Assembly (NCBI GenBank): GCA_964384945.1
Contig: CAYLMK010000035.1
Location: forward strand, 1-48,894
From: S015-6 sp964384945
Lineage (GTDB): Bacteria; Desulfobacterota; DSWW01
Length of the DNA stretch: 48,894 nucleotides
Reading direction: 5' to 3'
The position numbers and the translations under genes were made by a program. Each line of letters begins with the position of its first letter. The first letter of the stretch is position 1. Shown piece after piece: positions 6,869-15,390 of the stretch. The notes under the pieces were generated by a model. The model did not search any database and was not told the origin of the DNA. It saw only the letters and a list, made by a program, of their open reading frames with translations.

Positions 6869-9271
6869 TCACATCTGGGGTCGGACCTGATCCTGGAGAC
6901 CGATTCGCTTTGCCGGCTTGCGAGGCTTCTTGGTGATGCCGAGCGAGAGCTGGAGCACCTCCGCCATTGTGGAAACCCAGTGGAAGGTCATCTGCTCTTT
7001 CACGTGTTCGGGTATATCCTCCAAGTCCTTCTTGTTCTTTTCCGGGAGGATCGTTTCATGAATGCCCGCCCTCAGGGCCGCCAGCACCTTCTCTTTGATC
7101 CCTCCGACCGGCATCACCGTTCCGCGCAGGGTGATCTCTCCGGTCATCGCGATGGCCGGATTGACAGGAATCCCCGTCAGCAGGGACGTCACGGCCGTCA
7201 GGATGGTCACGCCGGCTGAAGGGCCGTCCTTTGGGATGGCCCCGGCAGGCACATGAATATGAATGTCGAGGTTTTCGAAGATTCCTTCGTCGATCCCCAA
7301 CTCCGTGGCGTTGGAGCGGATGAAGCCGAGCGCCGCCTGGGCCGATTCCTTCATGACGTCGCCGAGTTTTCCGGTCAGGGTGAGATTGTTCTTCCCCTTC
7401 ATTTTTGCCGCTTCCACAAAGATGATGTCGCCCCCCACCGGTGTCCAGGCAAGGCCGATGGCCACTCCCGGTTCGGTGGTCCGCTCCGCGATCTCCGAGA
7501 AGTGCTTGATCGGTCCGAGGTAGGTGTGAAGGTCTTTCTTCGAGATGACCGCAGGCTCGGTTCGGCCCTCCACCACCTCTCGCGCCACGCCCCTGCAGAT
7601 GGTCGCGATCTCCCGTTCGACGTTGCGGACGCCTGCCTCGCGCGTGTACGAGGCGATGATCTCCTGCAAGGCATCCTTCTTGATCTTGAGCTGTGAGCTT
7701 TCGAGACCGTGTTCCTGGATTTGCTTCGGGATCAGGAACTTGTTGGCGATCTGGATCTTCTCCTCCTCCGTGTATCCGGGGAGTTCCAGTACCTCCATCC
7801 TGTCCTTGAGCGCCGGCGGAATCGGTTCCAGGATGTTCGCGGTGGCAATGAACATCACCTTGGAAAGATCGAACGGCACCTCCAGATAGTGGTCCGAAAA
7901 GGAGAAGTTCTGCTCGGGATCCAGAACCTCCAGAAGCGCGGAAGAGGGGTCTCCGCGGAAGTCCATGCCGAGCTTGTCGATCTCGTCGAGCATGAAGATC
8001 GGATTGTTCGACTGGCATTTCTTTATACCTTGAATGATGCGGCCCGGAAGCGCCCCCACGTAGGTTCTCCTGTGCCCGCGTATCTCCGCTTCGTCCCGGA
8101 TGCCTCCAAGGGACATCCTCACGAACTTCCTTCCCATGGCCCTGGCAATGGATTTTCCGAGCGAGGTCTTGCCCACACCCGGGGGGCCCACAAAGCACAG
8201 AATGGGGCCTTTCATGTCGTCCTTGAGCTTCCGGACAGCCAGGTACTCCAAGATCCGCCTCTTCACCTTCTCCAGGTCGTAATGGTCTTCTTCGAGAACG
8301 GTGGATGCCTGGTTGATATCGAGACTGTCCTCGGTCCCCTCCATCCAGGGAAGCTCGAGGATCCAGTCCAGGTAGGTTCGGGACACGATGTATTCCGCCG
8401 CCTGAGGGGGTATCTTGGAGAGTCGATCCATCTCTTTTTCGGCTACCTTCCGGACGTCATCGGGTAGGGATTTCTTTTCGAGCCGCTCCTTGAGTTCTTC
8501 GGTTTCGGCCGTTTTCTCGTCCTTCTCCCCCAGTTCCCGCTGGATGGCTTTGAGTTGCTCGCGCAGATAGTATTCTCTCTGGCTCTTGTCGATCTCGCCC
8601 CTGACCTGTGACTGGATCTTGTTGCCCAGTTCCAGAATCTCGATCTTGTGCTGCACGAGAACCGTCACCTTCTGCAACCGCTCTCGGATTGAAAGCGCCT
8701 CAAGCACCTCCTGCTTCTCGGCAACACTGACGTTCAGGTTGGAAGCAATCAGATCTGCAAGATAGCCGGGCCTGTCGATGCTGGATATCATGACCGAGAT
8801 TTCATCCGGAATAGTGGGAATAAGTTTGATGGCCCGGATTGCCTGATTCTTGAGATTCTCCTCCATGGCGCTGATTTCGTCGCCCTGCAGGTCCGTCTCG
8901 GTCGCTTCGAGTATCCTGGCCCTGAAATAGGGGGTTTTGGCAACGAATTCAACCACTTGAATTCTGCTCAGGCCGCGAAGGATAACGTTCATGTTCCCAT
9001 CGGGCAGGTTGACGGTCTTGACGATCTTCGCCCGGGTGCCGAACGAGTAGATATCGGGGATGTCAATGGGTTCGGCCTCCTGGTTCCTGAGCGCGCAGAT
9101 GCCGATGACGCCATCCCCGCTGCAGGCCTGCCTGACGAGTTCCAGGGACCCCTCTTTGCCGACCAGGATCGGAATGATCGTTTCCGGGAAAAGGACGGTT
9201 CCTTTGATAGGTAGAACGGGAATCTCGTCCCAAATCATGTCCTCTTTTTCCTTCTTATTCTTGAATATCAT
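6869..9271 (-). CDS. lon: ATP-dependent protease Lon
   Basis: An 800-residue Lon: N-terminal substrate-binding domain (IPVLPIKGTVLFPETIIPI), central coiled coil, AAA+ module with Walker A GPPGVGKTSL and Walker B IFMLDEIDKLG, and C-terminal serine-lysine peptidase (PKDGPSAGVT with catalytic Ser; GGIKEKVLAALRAGI with Lys). It degrades misfolded and regulatory proteins in the cytosol. The N-terminus MIFKNKKEKEDMIWD is short and charged. Monocistronic by position, with a 470-bp gap upstream. Confidence 0.98.
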   Translation of the reverse strand: MIFKNKKEKEDMIWDEIPVLPIKGTVLFPETIIPILVGKEGSLELVRQACSGDGVIGICALRNQEAEPIDIPDIYSFGTRAKIVKTVNLPDGNMNVILRGLSRIQVVEFVAKTPYFRARILEATETDLQGDEISAMEENLKNQAIRAIKLIPTIPDEISVMISSIDRPGYLADLIASNLNVSVAEKQEVLEALSIRERLQKVTVLVQHKIEILELGNKIQSQVRGEIDKSQREYYLREQLKAIQRELGEKDEKTAETEELKERLEKKSLPDDVRKVAEKEMDRLSKIPPQAAEYIVSRTYLDWILELPWMEGTEDSLDINQASTVLEEDHYDLEKVKRRILEYLAVRKLKDDMKGPILCFVGPPGVGKTSLGKSIARAMGRKFVRMSLGGIRDEAEIRGHRRTYVGALPGRIIQGIKKCQSNNPIFMLDEIDKLGMDFRGDPSSALLEVLDPEQNFSFSDHYLEVPFDLSKVMFIATANILEPIPPALKDRMEVLELPGYTEEEKIQIANKFLIPKQIQEHGLESSQLKIKKDALQEIIASYTREAGVRNVEREIATICRGVAREVVEGRTEPAVISKKDLHTYLGPIKHFSEIAERTTEPGVAIGLAWTPVGGDIIFVEAAKMKGKNNLTLTGKLGDVMKESAQAALGFIRSNATELGIDEGIFENLDIHIHVPAGAIPKDGPSAGVTILTAVTSLLTGIPVNPAIAMTGEITLRGTVMPVGGIKEKVLAALRAGIHETILPEKNKKDLEDIPEHVKEQMTFHWVSTMAEVLQLSLGITKKPRKPAKRIGLQDQVRPQM

Positions 9272-9740
9272 TCGCTGAAACCCTTCTTCACGAGGTTGCG
9301 TTCGCTTGTTCCTTGCGTGACGAACCTTGCGGCTCGATCGGGCAAGCCCAAAGAATGCCGTCTAATGATTGGATTCGAGCCATGGAGGGAGGTTCCTGAG
9401 CGCCGCCTCGCTCCACCCCATTGTCTGCGTCGGCCTGCGGTCGCCTTCGCAAGACTTTCGGCCTTCCCTTAAAGCATTTTCTAACAACCAATTCAAACTA
9501 TTTAACCATCATCCGAAAAAGGTCAAGCCCGACCCCTTGGGCGGCCCCTTCCCCGGTTCAAGATCCATGCGATACGGTCGCGTGTGATTCTCGTCCGCCT
9601 GACCGCGCCGGGCGTTATCGTCGACACCCCGCCCCCGGGACCGGCTGGGGACCCTTTTCTTTCGCTGCGATATCGGGTAAACAAGATGGACGGATCCATG
9701 GTGAGGGGCCACGGACAGCTTTCAGAAGGAGCCGACGAGC
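9272..9740. other. Gene-free stretch between divergent lon and rubrerythrin
   Basis: No convincing coding region. On the minus strand TTGACC (9521-9526) and TTAAAT (9500-9505) form a weak candidate lon promoter with a short 15-nt spacer. No sigma-32 consensus or CIRCE element was seen. The rubrerythrin ribosome-binding site is at the right end. Confidence 0.3.
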
Positions 9741-10241
9741 ATGAGTGCAGAGAAGACTTCGCAAAACCTTAAGGCCGCTTACACGGCGGAATCCAAGGCG
9801 CTGGTCCGCAATCGTTTGTTTGCCGAGATAGCGGACGAGGAAGGCTATGAACAGATCGGAAAACTCTTTCGGGCGGTGGCGGAGGCCGAGAGCGTGCATG
9901 CGAAGAACGCGCTTCGCATGCTCGGCCAGATGCGCACGACCGAGGAGAACCTGAAGACCGCATTCGAGAGTGAGATGTCGGCCAAGAACGATCACTATCC
10001 CGCCTTCATCCGGGAGGCAGAGGAGGAAGAGCGGTCAAGTGTGGCCCTTGTGTTCAGCCGAGCCCGGGACGTGGAAGAAAGGCACGCGCAGCTGTACAAG
10101 GGGGCCCTGGACTACCTCGTCAAGGAGGAGGTTGTCGACTATTACGTTTGCGGCATATGCGGTTACGTCGCAGAGAGGGATGCTCCTGAAGAATGCCCGA
10201 TATGCCAGGCGACAAGGGAATTCTTCAAGAGGGTGGAATAA
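9741..10241 (+). CDS. rbr: Rubrerythrin
   Basis: A 166-residue non-haem iron protein. Residues about 8-135 form the ferritin-like di-iron domain (YTAESKALVRNRLFAEIADEEG, EAESVHAKNALRML, EEEERSSVALVFSRARDVEERHAQLY, with the expected Glu/His ligands). Residues about 137-166 form a rubredoxin-like domain with CGICGY and CPIC. It reduces hydrogen peroxide in anaerobes. The ATG follows AAGGAG by 9 nt. Its presence supports an anaerobic host. Confidence 0.96.
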   Translation: MSAEKTSQNLKAAYTAESKALVRNRLFAEIADEEGYEQIGKLFRAVAEAESVHAKNALRMLGQMRTTEENLKTAFESEMSAKNDHYPAFIREAEEEERSSVALVFSRARDVEERHAQLYKGALDYLVKEEVVDYYVCGICGYVAERDAPEECPICQATREFFKRVE

Positions 10242-10466
10242 CCCCTAACGTTGAAAGAAGGATCCGTGACAGCGATCTGCCTGTAGTTCAGACGGCACGC
10301 ACGCTTTGTGCCGTGCCCTCCTCCCCGGCCTGACCCGGCGACAGCGCCCAAGACATTCGCTCAGCCCCGGATACCAAGCCCTGTGCCAACCAAGGGCTTC
10401 CCGCCATTGCCCTCCTCAGTTGCCGCGCAAACGATCGGTGTGGTCGATCCGGACACGTCCTTTATT

Positions 10467-10482
10467 GGAACATAAGTGTTCC
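10467..10482. repeat. Perfect inverted repeat, possible operator
   Basis: GGAACA-TAAG-TGTTCC: 6-bp arms with a 4-nt spacer, about 60 bp upstream of the ECF sigma promoter region. Size and placement suit a dimeric regulator, but the regulator is unknown. Confidence 0.4.
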
Positions 10483-10529
10483 GTATTGGATCGAAATAGT
10501 CATGGATTCTCTGCCACCTTCACAACATT

Positions 10530-10555
10530 TTGATTTATAATTAGACACTTATAAT
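10530..10555 (+). promoter_or_regulatory. AT-rich promoter region of the ECF sigma gene
   Basis: Two exact TATAAT hexamers occur at 10536-10541 and 10550-10555 in a very AT-rich stretch; TTGATT precedes the second at a short 14-nt spacing. A start near 10562 would leave a 60-nt leader to the ATG at 10624. Which -10 is used cannot be told. Confidence 0.4.
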
Positions 10556-10623
10556 TTGTAAGGCCTGGCATGTTTATTGCTGACATAAAAAAGAAACTAT
10601 TCAAGGATTGGAAAGGGGAAAGC

Positions 10624-11298
10624 ATGAATCCTGTTTCGAATAGCGAGGCTCCTCGAAGAAGACCGTCCGCCTTGCAGGTTGATTCAGCCGGTCGCGGAAA
10701 GCAGAAGAAACGAGACGTGAACCCTGAGCGAAGGCTGCTCGAATCGCTGAAGGGCGGCGACCAGGAAGCCATAAGGGCGATCATCTCCAAGTATCATGAC
10801 AAACTGTTCGCCGTTGCGAACCGAATCTGCAACAATCCCGCCGATACGGAGGAAATACTTCAAGATGTTTATATGATTGCTCTGAACAAGATTGACAAGT
10901 TCGAGGAGAGATCCACACTTTCCACGTGGCTCTACCGGATTACGGTGAATGCGGCCCTGATGAAGCTCAGGAGCCAACGGGCGAGCAAGAGCAACCTGCC
11001 CATCGAAGGCTACGCGGGGGTCCTGGGAGAGGACGATAACGTATTGCGGTTTGACGAAGCGGCTCGGCCCCCGGACGAAACGCTGATAACCAGAGAGCTG
11101 TACGATCAAATCATGGATTCGGTCGAGAATCTCCCCGAGATTTACCAGAGCGTATTCTTTCTGAGGGATGTTCAGGGGTACTCCATCAAGGAGACCAGCA
11201 AGATGCTCGCAACCACGCCTGCAGCGATCAAGTCTCGACTGCACAGAAGCCGATTCTTTCTGAGGGGGAAGTTGGAGAAATACATGATGAACCACTGA
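10624..11298 (+). CDS. ECF-type RNA polymerase sigma factor
   Basis: About 224 residues. Sigma region 2 is at residues about 50-120 (YHDKLFAVANRICNNPADTEEILQDVYMIAL and STWLYRITVNAALMKLRSQR). Region 4 is at residues about 165-215 (LPEIYQSVFFLRDVQGYSIKETSKMLATTPAAIKSRLHRSR). A basic N-terminal extension of about 35 residues precedes region 2. ATG 10624 follows GGAAAGGGGAAAGC; ATG 10570 is an alternative. An intrinsic terminator directly follows, so it is a single-gene unit. No anti-sigma gene is adjacent, which is atypical for the class. Confidence 0.92.
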   Translation: MNPVSNSEAPRRRPSALQVDSAGRGKQKKRDVNPERRLLESLKGGDQEAIRAIISKYHDKLFAVANRICNNPADTEEILQDVYMIALNKIDKFEERSTLSTWLYRITVNAALMKLRSQRASKSNLPIEGYAGVLGEDDNVLRFDEAARPPDETLITRELYDQIMDSVENLPEIYQSVFFLRDVQGYSIKETSKMLATTPAAIKSRLHRSRFFLRGKLEKYMMNH

Positions 11299-11332
11299 CC
11301 CGTCCGCCCCCCCGGGTTCGGACCAGAATCGG

Positions 11333-11364
11333 AAAAACGGCCCTGTTACCAGGGCCGTTTTTTT
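11333..11364 (+). terminator. Intrinsic terminator of the ECF sigma gene
   Basis: A-rich AAACGGCCCTG pairs with CAGGGCCGTTT around the tetraloop TTAC and runs into a T-tract; 35 bp after the stop codon. Confidence 0.93.
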
Positions 11365-11426
11365 ACGGCCGGGGCCGATTTCCAGTAAAAAGGAGGAGGG
11401 CCTGGCCGGCGCTCTTTCGCGACGAT

Positions 11427-11456
11427 TTGACAAGGACGATCAAAAGCCCCTAGCAT
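11427..11456 (+). promoter_or_regulatory. Candidate promoter for the metallophosphoesterase-like gene
   Basis: A perfect TTGACA (11427-11432) is followed after 18 nt by TAGCAT (11451-11456). The leader to the ATG at 11596 would be about 130 nt. Confidence 0.45.
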
Positions 11457-11595
11457 CCGTGAAATCGGCCTGAGAGGGAACCCGGATGAGGCTCCAGGCT
11501 ACCTCTACACGTTCCAAACCTGAACACCGAATGGCGGCCTCTCCTGCGTTGGTGTGTCCGGGCTGGGGTTGACCGAGGCAACGGGCTTGGAGGGT

Positions 11596-12636
11596 ATGGG
11601 AATCCGCTCTTTTCGGAAAGTGCTTTTGTGGCTGTTGGTCGCCTCGTCACTTGCTTTCGCGTGTCAAGAGGACTGGTCAGCACGTCTGGGGCTCAGGTCG
11701 CTCTGGAGGAATTGCGCTCATCCCTTCGAGCCCTATCCGGTCGCCGAACTTCTCGACCGCATGTCGGCCCGCCCGCCCGTATTCTCGTTTGCAGTCTTGG
11801 GGAGTACGGATCTGGGCTCGAAACATGCCGGGGGGCGAAGCGACACCACGGTGTTGGACCGGATCATGGCGGACATTCGATCGATCCGGCCTGAGCCGGA
11901 GTTCATCGTCCATGTGGGCGACATAGCAGAGGAGGCAGGCGATAGAGAGGCCTGGAAGGAATTCGTTGTCAAGGGGGCGCCGTTTACGACCGCGCCTGCG
12001 CGCGGCGTATTGTATGATCCGGGAAAGGGACGATGTTTTGTTCTGCCTGGCGAACGGGATGTCGTGGATCGTAGGACGGAAAGTGATTTCCTGAAGCTTT
12101 TTTTTCAGTGCACCGCCAGCCTTCCCTTTTCGTTCGACCGGGATCCCTTCCATTTCGTTGTGTTGAACTCCGAGAGAACAGATGACAGTTGGCTGATGAG
12201 ATACTTCGGGTTCAACCGGCAGAAAAACCGTATTTCAGGAGACCAACTCGAGTGGCTTGAGAAGGACCTTGTCGAGAGTCAGGGAAAGAGGATCATGGTT
12301 TTCCTTCACAAGCCCATGTTTCCGCCCGTGTTCTCGGCTCATGACGGGTATTGCCTGGACCAGTACCCCTTGGAGAGGCAGAAACTCCTGAATTTACTGG
12401 ATAAATATTCCGTTGAAGCCGTGTTCATGGGGCACGATCCGGTTTTCCATTGGACCCGCATCGGCAAGACCTATCACATCATAACAGGGGGAGGGGGCAG
12501 AAGGCCCAAGGCTCCGAAACGGCACGGAGGCTTCCACCACTTTTTGTACGTCACGATGGATGAAGCCTCCCGGACCAAGGTTTTCTGTTTGGACCCGGAT
12601 GAGGATGCGGTGAGAGGGGAAATTGAACTCAGGTAG
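11596..12636 (+). CDS. Exported calcineurin-like metallophosphoesterase, degenerate motifs
   Basis: About 346 residues with an N-terminal signal (SFRKVLLWLLVASSLAFAC; the Cys could be a lipobox). The fold is suggested by FIVHVGDIAEEAGD (GD motif), FVLPGERDVVD in the position of GNHD, MVFLHKPMF, and VFMGHDPVFHW in the position of GHxH. Several metal ligands of canonical enzymes are replaced (GNHD to GERD, GHxH to GHDP), and the opening DxH is not evident. It may have altered activity or a binding role. Start is uncertain: ATG 11596 gives a clean signal peptide, while a GTG lies at 11554. Monocistronic. Confidence 0.72.
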   Translation: MGIRSFRKVLLWLLVASSLAFACQEDWSARLGLRSLWRNCAHPFEPYPVAELLDRMSARPPVFSFAVLGSTDLGSKHAGGRSDTTVLDRIMADIRSIRPEPEFIVHVGDIAEEAGDREAWKEFVVKGAPFTTAPARGVLYDPGKGRCFVLPGERDVVDRRTESDFLKLFFQCTASLPFSFDRDPFHFVVLNSERTDDSWLMRYFGFNRQKNRISGDQLEWLEKDLVESQGKRIMVFLHKPMFPPVFSAHDGYCLDQYPLERQKLLNLLDKYSVEAVFMGHDPVFHWTRIGKTYHIITGGGGRRPKAPKRHGGFHHFLYVTMDEASRTKVFCLDPDEDAVRGEIELR

Positions 12637-12706
12637 CACTTCCGGCGTCGATTTTGTTCCGCCGGGTGGATTTTGGGGTTTCGCCCCATTCCTGGGATGA
12701 AACAAA

Positions 12707-12744
12707 AAAGGCAGATCCTGGAAATGCGAACCGGATCTGCCTTT
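12707..12744 (-). terminator. Intrinsic terminator between converging genes
   Basis: A 12-bp perfect stem AAAGGCAGATCC / GGATCTGCCTTT. On the minus strand the stem is followed by TTTTTTGTTTC, a good terminator for the gene ending at 12770; on the plus strand the T-run is short, so it may also stop the phosphoesterase transcript less efficiently. Confidence 0.85.
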
Positions 12745-12769
12745 CCGTGGCGGACGACAAGCGCAGGGA

Positions 12770-13129
12770 TCAAGAAACCTGCAGGGGGCTCTCCTTCATT
12801 TCCGAAAGCTTCTGGCGAATGAGCTTGAAGTCCACGCCCAGCCATGCACATATGTTTCGAAACGAGTAGAGGTAGGTGGTATCGTCATCGATGAACCATT
12901 CCTCTGTTTCCGTGAACAGCTTCTTGCTGTGGACCGATTTCCCGGACAGGTTCCTACGGTAGCACTTGATCGCATCTTTCAGGATGGCGAGCATGAGCTT
13001 CTTCTCTCCACCCGCCAGTCGCATGCTCCTGTTCGCCAGGTAGTACTGGGTCGGATGGATTGCGTCGATCTCATTGAGCTTATTCAAGTGTTTTTTGAAT
13101 TCTTTTAGGGTTTCTTCCTTGGTAGACAC
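12770..13129 (-). CDS. Conserved protein of unknown function; domain shared with the capsid N-terminus
   Basis: About 119 residues from GTG 13129, which follows GAGGAAA at good spacing; the frame is open to a TTG at 13213, for which no ribosome-binding site is seen. The core reads LMLAILKDAIKCYRRNL ... EEWFIDDDTTYLYSFRNICAWLGVDFKLIRQKL, ending in what could be a helix-turn-helix-like pair. A related segment (ALEWIFDGD ... SFYFCAKYLDLDPEVVR) forms the N-terminus of the capsid frame at 47476. Function unknown. It has its own promoter (13233-13261) and terminator (12707-12744). Confidence 0.8.
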   Translation of the reverse strand: MSTKEETLKEFKKHLNKLNEIDAIHPTQYYLANRSMRLAGGEKKLMLAILKDAIKCYRRNLSGKSVHSKKLFTETEEWFIDDDTTYLYSFRNICAWLGVDFKLIRQKLSEMKESPLQVS

Positions 13130-13232
13130 GGCTCTTTCCTCGCCAAGCTGCTTGTTTGTGTATGTCTCCACGACTACGCTTGCTCCATTCGAAGTAGATA
13201 AAGTTGCTGTCAAGAAAACGTTAATTTTTCTA

Positions 13233-13261
13233 TGTTATAAAATTGGCGCTCAAAAGTCAAG
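13233..13261 (-). promoter_or_regulatory. Promoter for the unknown gene at 12770-13129
   Basis: On the minus strand TTGACT (13256-13261) is followed by overlapping -10 candidates: TATAAC (13235-13240, 15-nt spacer) and TAACAT (13233-13238, 17-nt spacer), in an AT-rich leader. Confidence 0.6.
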
Positions 13262-13396
13262 AAAAAAGTTGCCCGAGCTTTGCATCTTTGCCGCCTTCGC
13301 CACCGGGTCGCCAATTCCGGACAATAGTAGGACAGGGAGTACGGCACAGATGTTTCAAAAAATCTGATCCGAGGGGACGGGGCGGCCTGAAACCTG

Positions 13397-13425
13397 TTGA
13401 GATTTTAGCCGCTTTGCTCTATAAG
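13397..13425 (+). promoter_or_regulatory. Promoter of folE
   Basis: TTGAGA (13397-13402), 17-nt spacer, TATAAG (13420-13425). Start near 13432, about 50 nt before the folE ATG. This rules out the longer open frame from 13243. Confidence 0.68.
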
Positions 13426-13482
13426 AGAGCCGCAAAACCTCTCGTTCGCCCGCTTTCGAAGCTCGCAACAAGGAAGAAGGAA

Positions 13483-14043
13483 ATGCAGAGACTCTTTCGA
13501 GATTTTCTGATCAAACTCGGCGAGGACCCGGATCGGGAAGGCCTCAGGAAGACCCCGGAGCGAATGGAGAGCGCCTTTCTGTTCCTCACGTCTGGATACA
13601 GGGAGAACGTCCAGGAGATTCTCCAGACCGCCGTATTCCACGAGAAATACGATGAGATGGTCCTTGTCAAAGATGTGGACATCTACAGCCTCTGCGAGCA
13701 TCATCTACTGCCCTTTTTCGGCAAGTGCCATGTGGCCTACATCCCGGACGGAAAGATCATCGGCCTCAGCAAAATCCCTAGAATTATTGAGGTTTTCAGT
13801 AGAAGGCTGCAAGTGCAGGAACGTCTCACGACCGAGATTTCTACCGCAATCGCCCAGACCATTCGGCCCAAGGGGGTGGCCGTGGTAATCGAGGCGTTTC
13901 ACCTCTGCATGAGGATGCGCGGTGTGGAAAACCAAAATGCTTACGCAATTACGAGTTCCATGCAGGGTATCTTCCGGCAGGACGAAAGGACGCGGCTCGA
14001 ATTTCTTCATCTGATTCGGGGCGAGAGAAGCGTCACTCGCTGA
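13483..14043 (+). CDS. folE: GTP cyclohydrolase I
   Basis: A 186-residue enzyme converting GTP to dihydroneopterin triphosphate, the first step of folate (and queuosine) synthesis. Visible are GEDPDREGLRKTPERM, DVDIYSLCEHHLLPFFGKCHVAYIPDGKIIGLSKIPRI (zinc ligands Cys and His-His) and the C-terminal zinc Cys in EAFHLCMRMRGVENQNA. ATG 13483 follows AAGGAAGAAGGAA and fits the family length. A dedicated promoter precedes it. Confidence 0.97.
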   Translation: MQRLFRDFLIKLGEDPDREGLRKTPERMESAFLFLTSGYRENVQEILQTAVFHEKYDEMVLVKDVDIYSLCEHHLLPFFGKCHVAYIPDGKIIGLSKIPRIIEVFSRRLQVQERLTTEISTAIAQTIRPKGVAVVIEAFHLCMRMRGVENQNAYAITSSMQGIFRQDERTRLEFLHLIRGERSVTR

Positions 14044-14068
14044 TAAAACACAAAAAATTATTTATAAT
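14040..14068 (+). promoter_or_regulatory. Candidate promoter of ald
   Basis: A perfect TATAAT (14063-14068) lies 17 nt after CTGATA (14040-14045), directly at the folE stop codon. The leader to ald would be about 150 nt. Confidence 0.5.
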
Positions 14069-14225
14069 CTGATCCTTACGAAGTTCTGAGGCTGAATCTC
14101 CCTGAAGCCAGGGGCCGGTCCGTTTCAACCCCTTGTGAATGTCAGGTTCAGCGGTTGAATACGGCTCAGGCTGCCGGCAAGCCCGCCCGCGCTTTCCTGT
14201 CCGAGCGCGAGAAAGGAGTTAAGCG

Positions 14226-15332
14226 ATGGTGATCGGAATCCCCAGGGAGATCAAAAGGGAGGAGAAGAGGGTGGCCATAACCCCGGAGGGGGTCAGCGCC
14301 CTCGTTTTTCATGGACACCGCGTGATGATCGAGGCAGGGGCGGGTCTGGGAAGCGGGATCTCCGACAGGGCTTACGAGAAGGCGGGTGCCGAGGTTGTGG
14401 GTGACGCGGACAGGCTGTGGTCAGAGGCGGAGATGGTTCTCAAGGTCAAGGAGCCTCTGGAGAAGGAATACGGAAGGATGCGGGAGGGCCAGATTCTTTT
14501 CACCTACCTGCACCTGGCCGCGAGCCGTGAGCTGACCGAACATATGCTCCGAAGCAAGGTGCTCGGAATCGCCTATGAAACCATCCAACTCCACGACAAG
14601 ACCTTGCCCCTTCTTGCACCGATGAGCGAGGTGGCCGGCAGGTTGGCCATTCAGGTGGGGGCATGGTGTCTGGAATCGAAGAACGGCGGGGCGGGGATTC
14701 TTCTGGGCGGGGTGTCCGGCGTTCCCCCTGCCAAGGTCGTTATCATCGGAGCCGGCATCGTCGGGATCAACGCCTGCCACGTGGCTGTGGGGATGGGGGC
14801 GGAGGTGGTCATCATGGATATCAACCCCGCCCGCCTCCGGTATATTCAGGACATCTTTCGGGGCTCGGTTACAACGGTGATGTCGAATCGCGCCAACATC
14901 GAGGAGCAGGTGGTCACCGCCGACCTCGTCATCACATCCGTCTTGATTCCGGGCGCCAAGGCGCCCGAATTGCTCTCCTCCAACCTGATACGCAGGATGG
15001 GCCCGGGTTCCGTGATCGTTGACGTGGCGATCGACCAGGGGGGGTGTTGCGAAACCTCGCGGCCCACCACCCACGATGAACCCATCTTTGTGTGGGAAGA
15101 CGTGGTGCATTATTGCGTGGGAAACATGCCGAGTGCGGTGCCTCGAACGTCGACGTACGCACTCACGAATTCGACCCTCCAATATGTTCTCGAGATCTCG
15201 GACAAGGGGTTCGCGCGGGCCATGAAGGACAACCGGGCCCTCCGGAAGGGGCTCAATGTCATCGACGGAATGATCGTCCACGAAGGGGTGGCCCAGGCCT
15301 TCGGCCTGAGTTGCGACAAGGTGCGCTTCTGA
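14226..15332 (+). CDS. ald: Alanine dehydrogenase
   Basis: 368 residues, full length. Reversible NAD-dependent deamination of L-alanine to pyruvate and ammonia. Landmarks: MVIGIPREIKREEKRVAITPEGV, VKEPLEKEY with catalytic Lys, FTYLHLAAS with catalytic His, Rossmann glycine motif VVIIGAGIVGINA, and VDVAIDQGGCCETSRPTTH. AAAGGAG lies 8 nt upstream of the ATG. It stands apart from the polysaccharide genes that follow after about 60 bp. Confidence 0.97.
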   Translation: MVIGIPREIKREEKRVAITPEGVSALVFHGHRVMIEAGAGLGSGISDRAYEKAGAEVVGDADRLWSEAEMVLKVKEPLEKEYGRMREGQILFTYLHLAASRELTEHMLRSKVLGIAYETIQLHDKTLPLLAPMSEVAGRLAIQVGAWCLESKNGGAGILLGGVSGVPPAKVVIIGAGIVGINACHVAVGMGAEVVIMDINPARLRYIQDIFRGSVTTVMSNRANIEEQVVTADLVITSVLIPGAKAPELLSSNLIRRMGPGSVIVDVAIDQGGCCETSRPTTHDEPIFVWEDVVHYCVGNMPSAVPRTSTYALTNSTLQYVLEISDKGFARAMKDNRALRKGLNVIDGMIVHEGVAQAFGLSCDKVRF

Positions 15333-15390
15333 CCGGCGCGCAGGTCGGGCCGCGGTTTTCGTGCCGGCTGGGGGATGGGACTCCCTATCT

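Larger units (their letters stand above)
10242..10623 (+). other. Leader/intergenic region upstream of the ECF sigma gene
   Basis: No gene recognised. It holds the inverted repeat at 10467-10482 and the AT-rich promoter region at 10530-10555. An in-frame ATG at 10570 exists but is too close to the predicted transcription start. Confidence 0.35.

Noticed and set aside
13243..13482. 80-codon upstream extension of folE
   Set aside because: Contains the TTGAGA-17-TATAAG promoter; the family start fits ATG 13483.
14421..15281. 286-codon minus-strand frame
   Set aside because: Antisense of ald, whose domains are complete.
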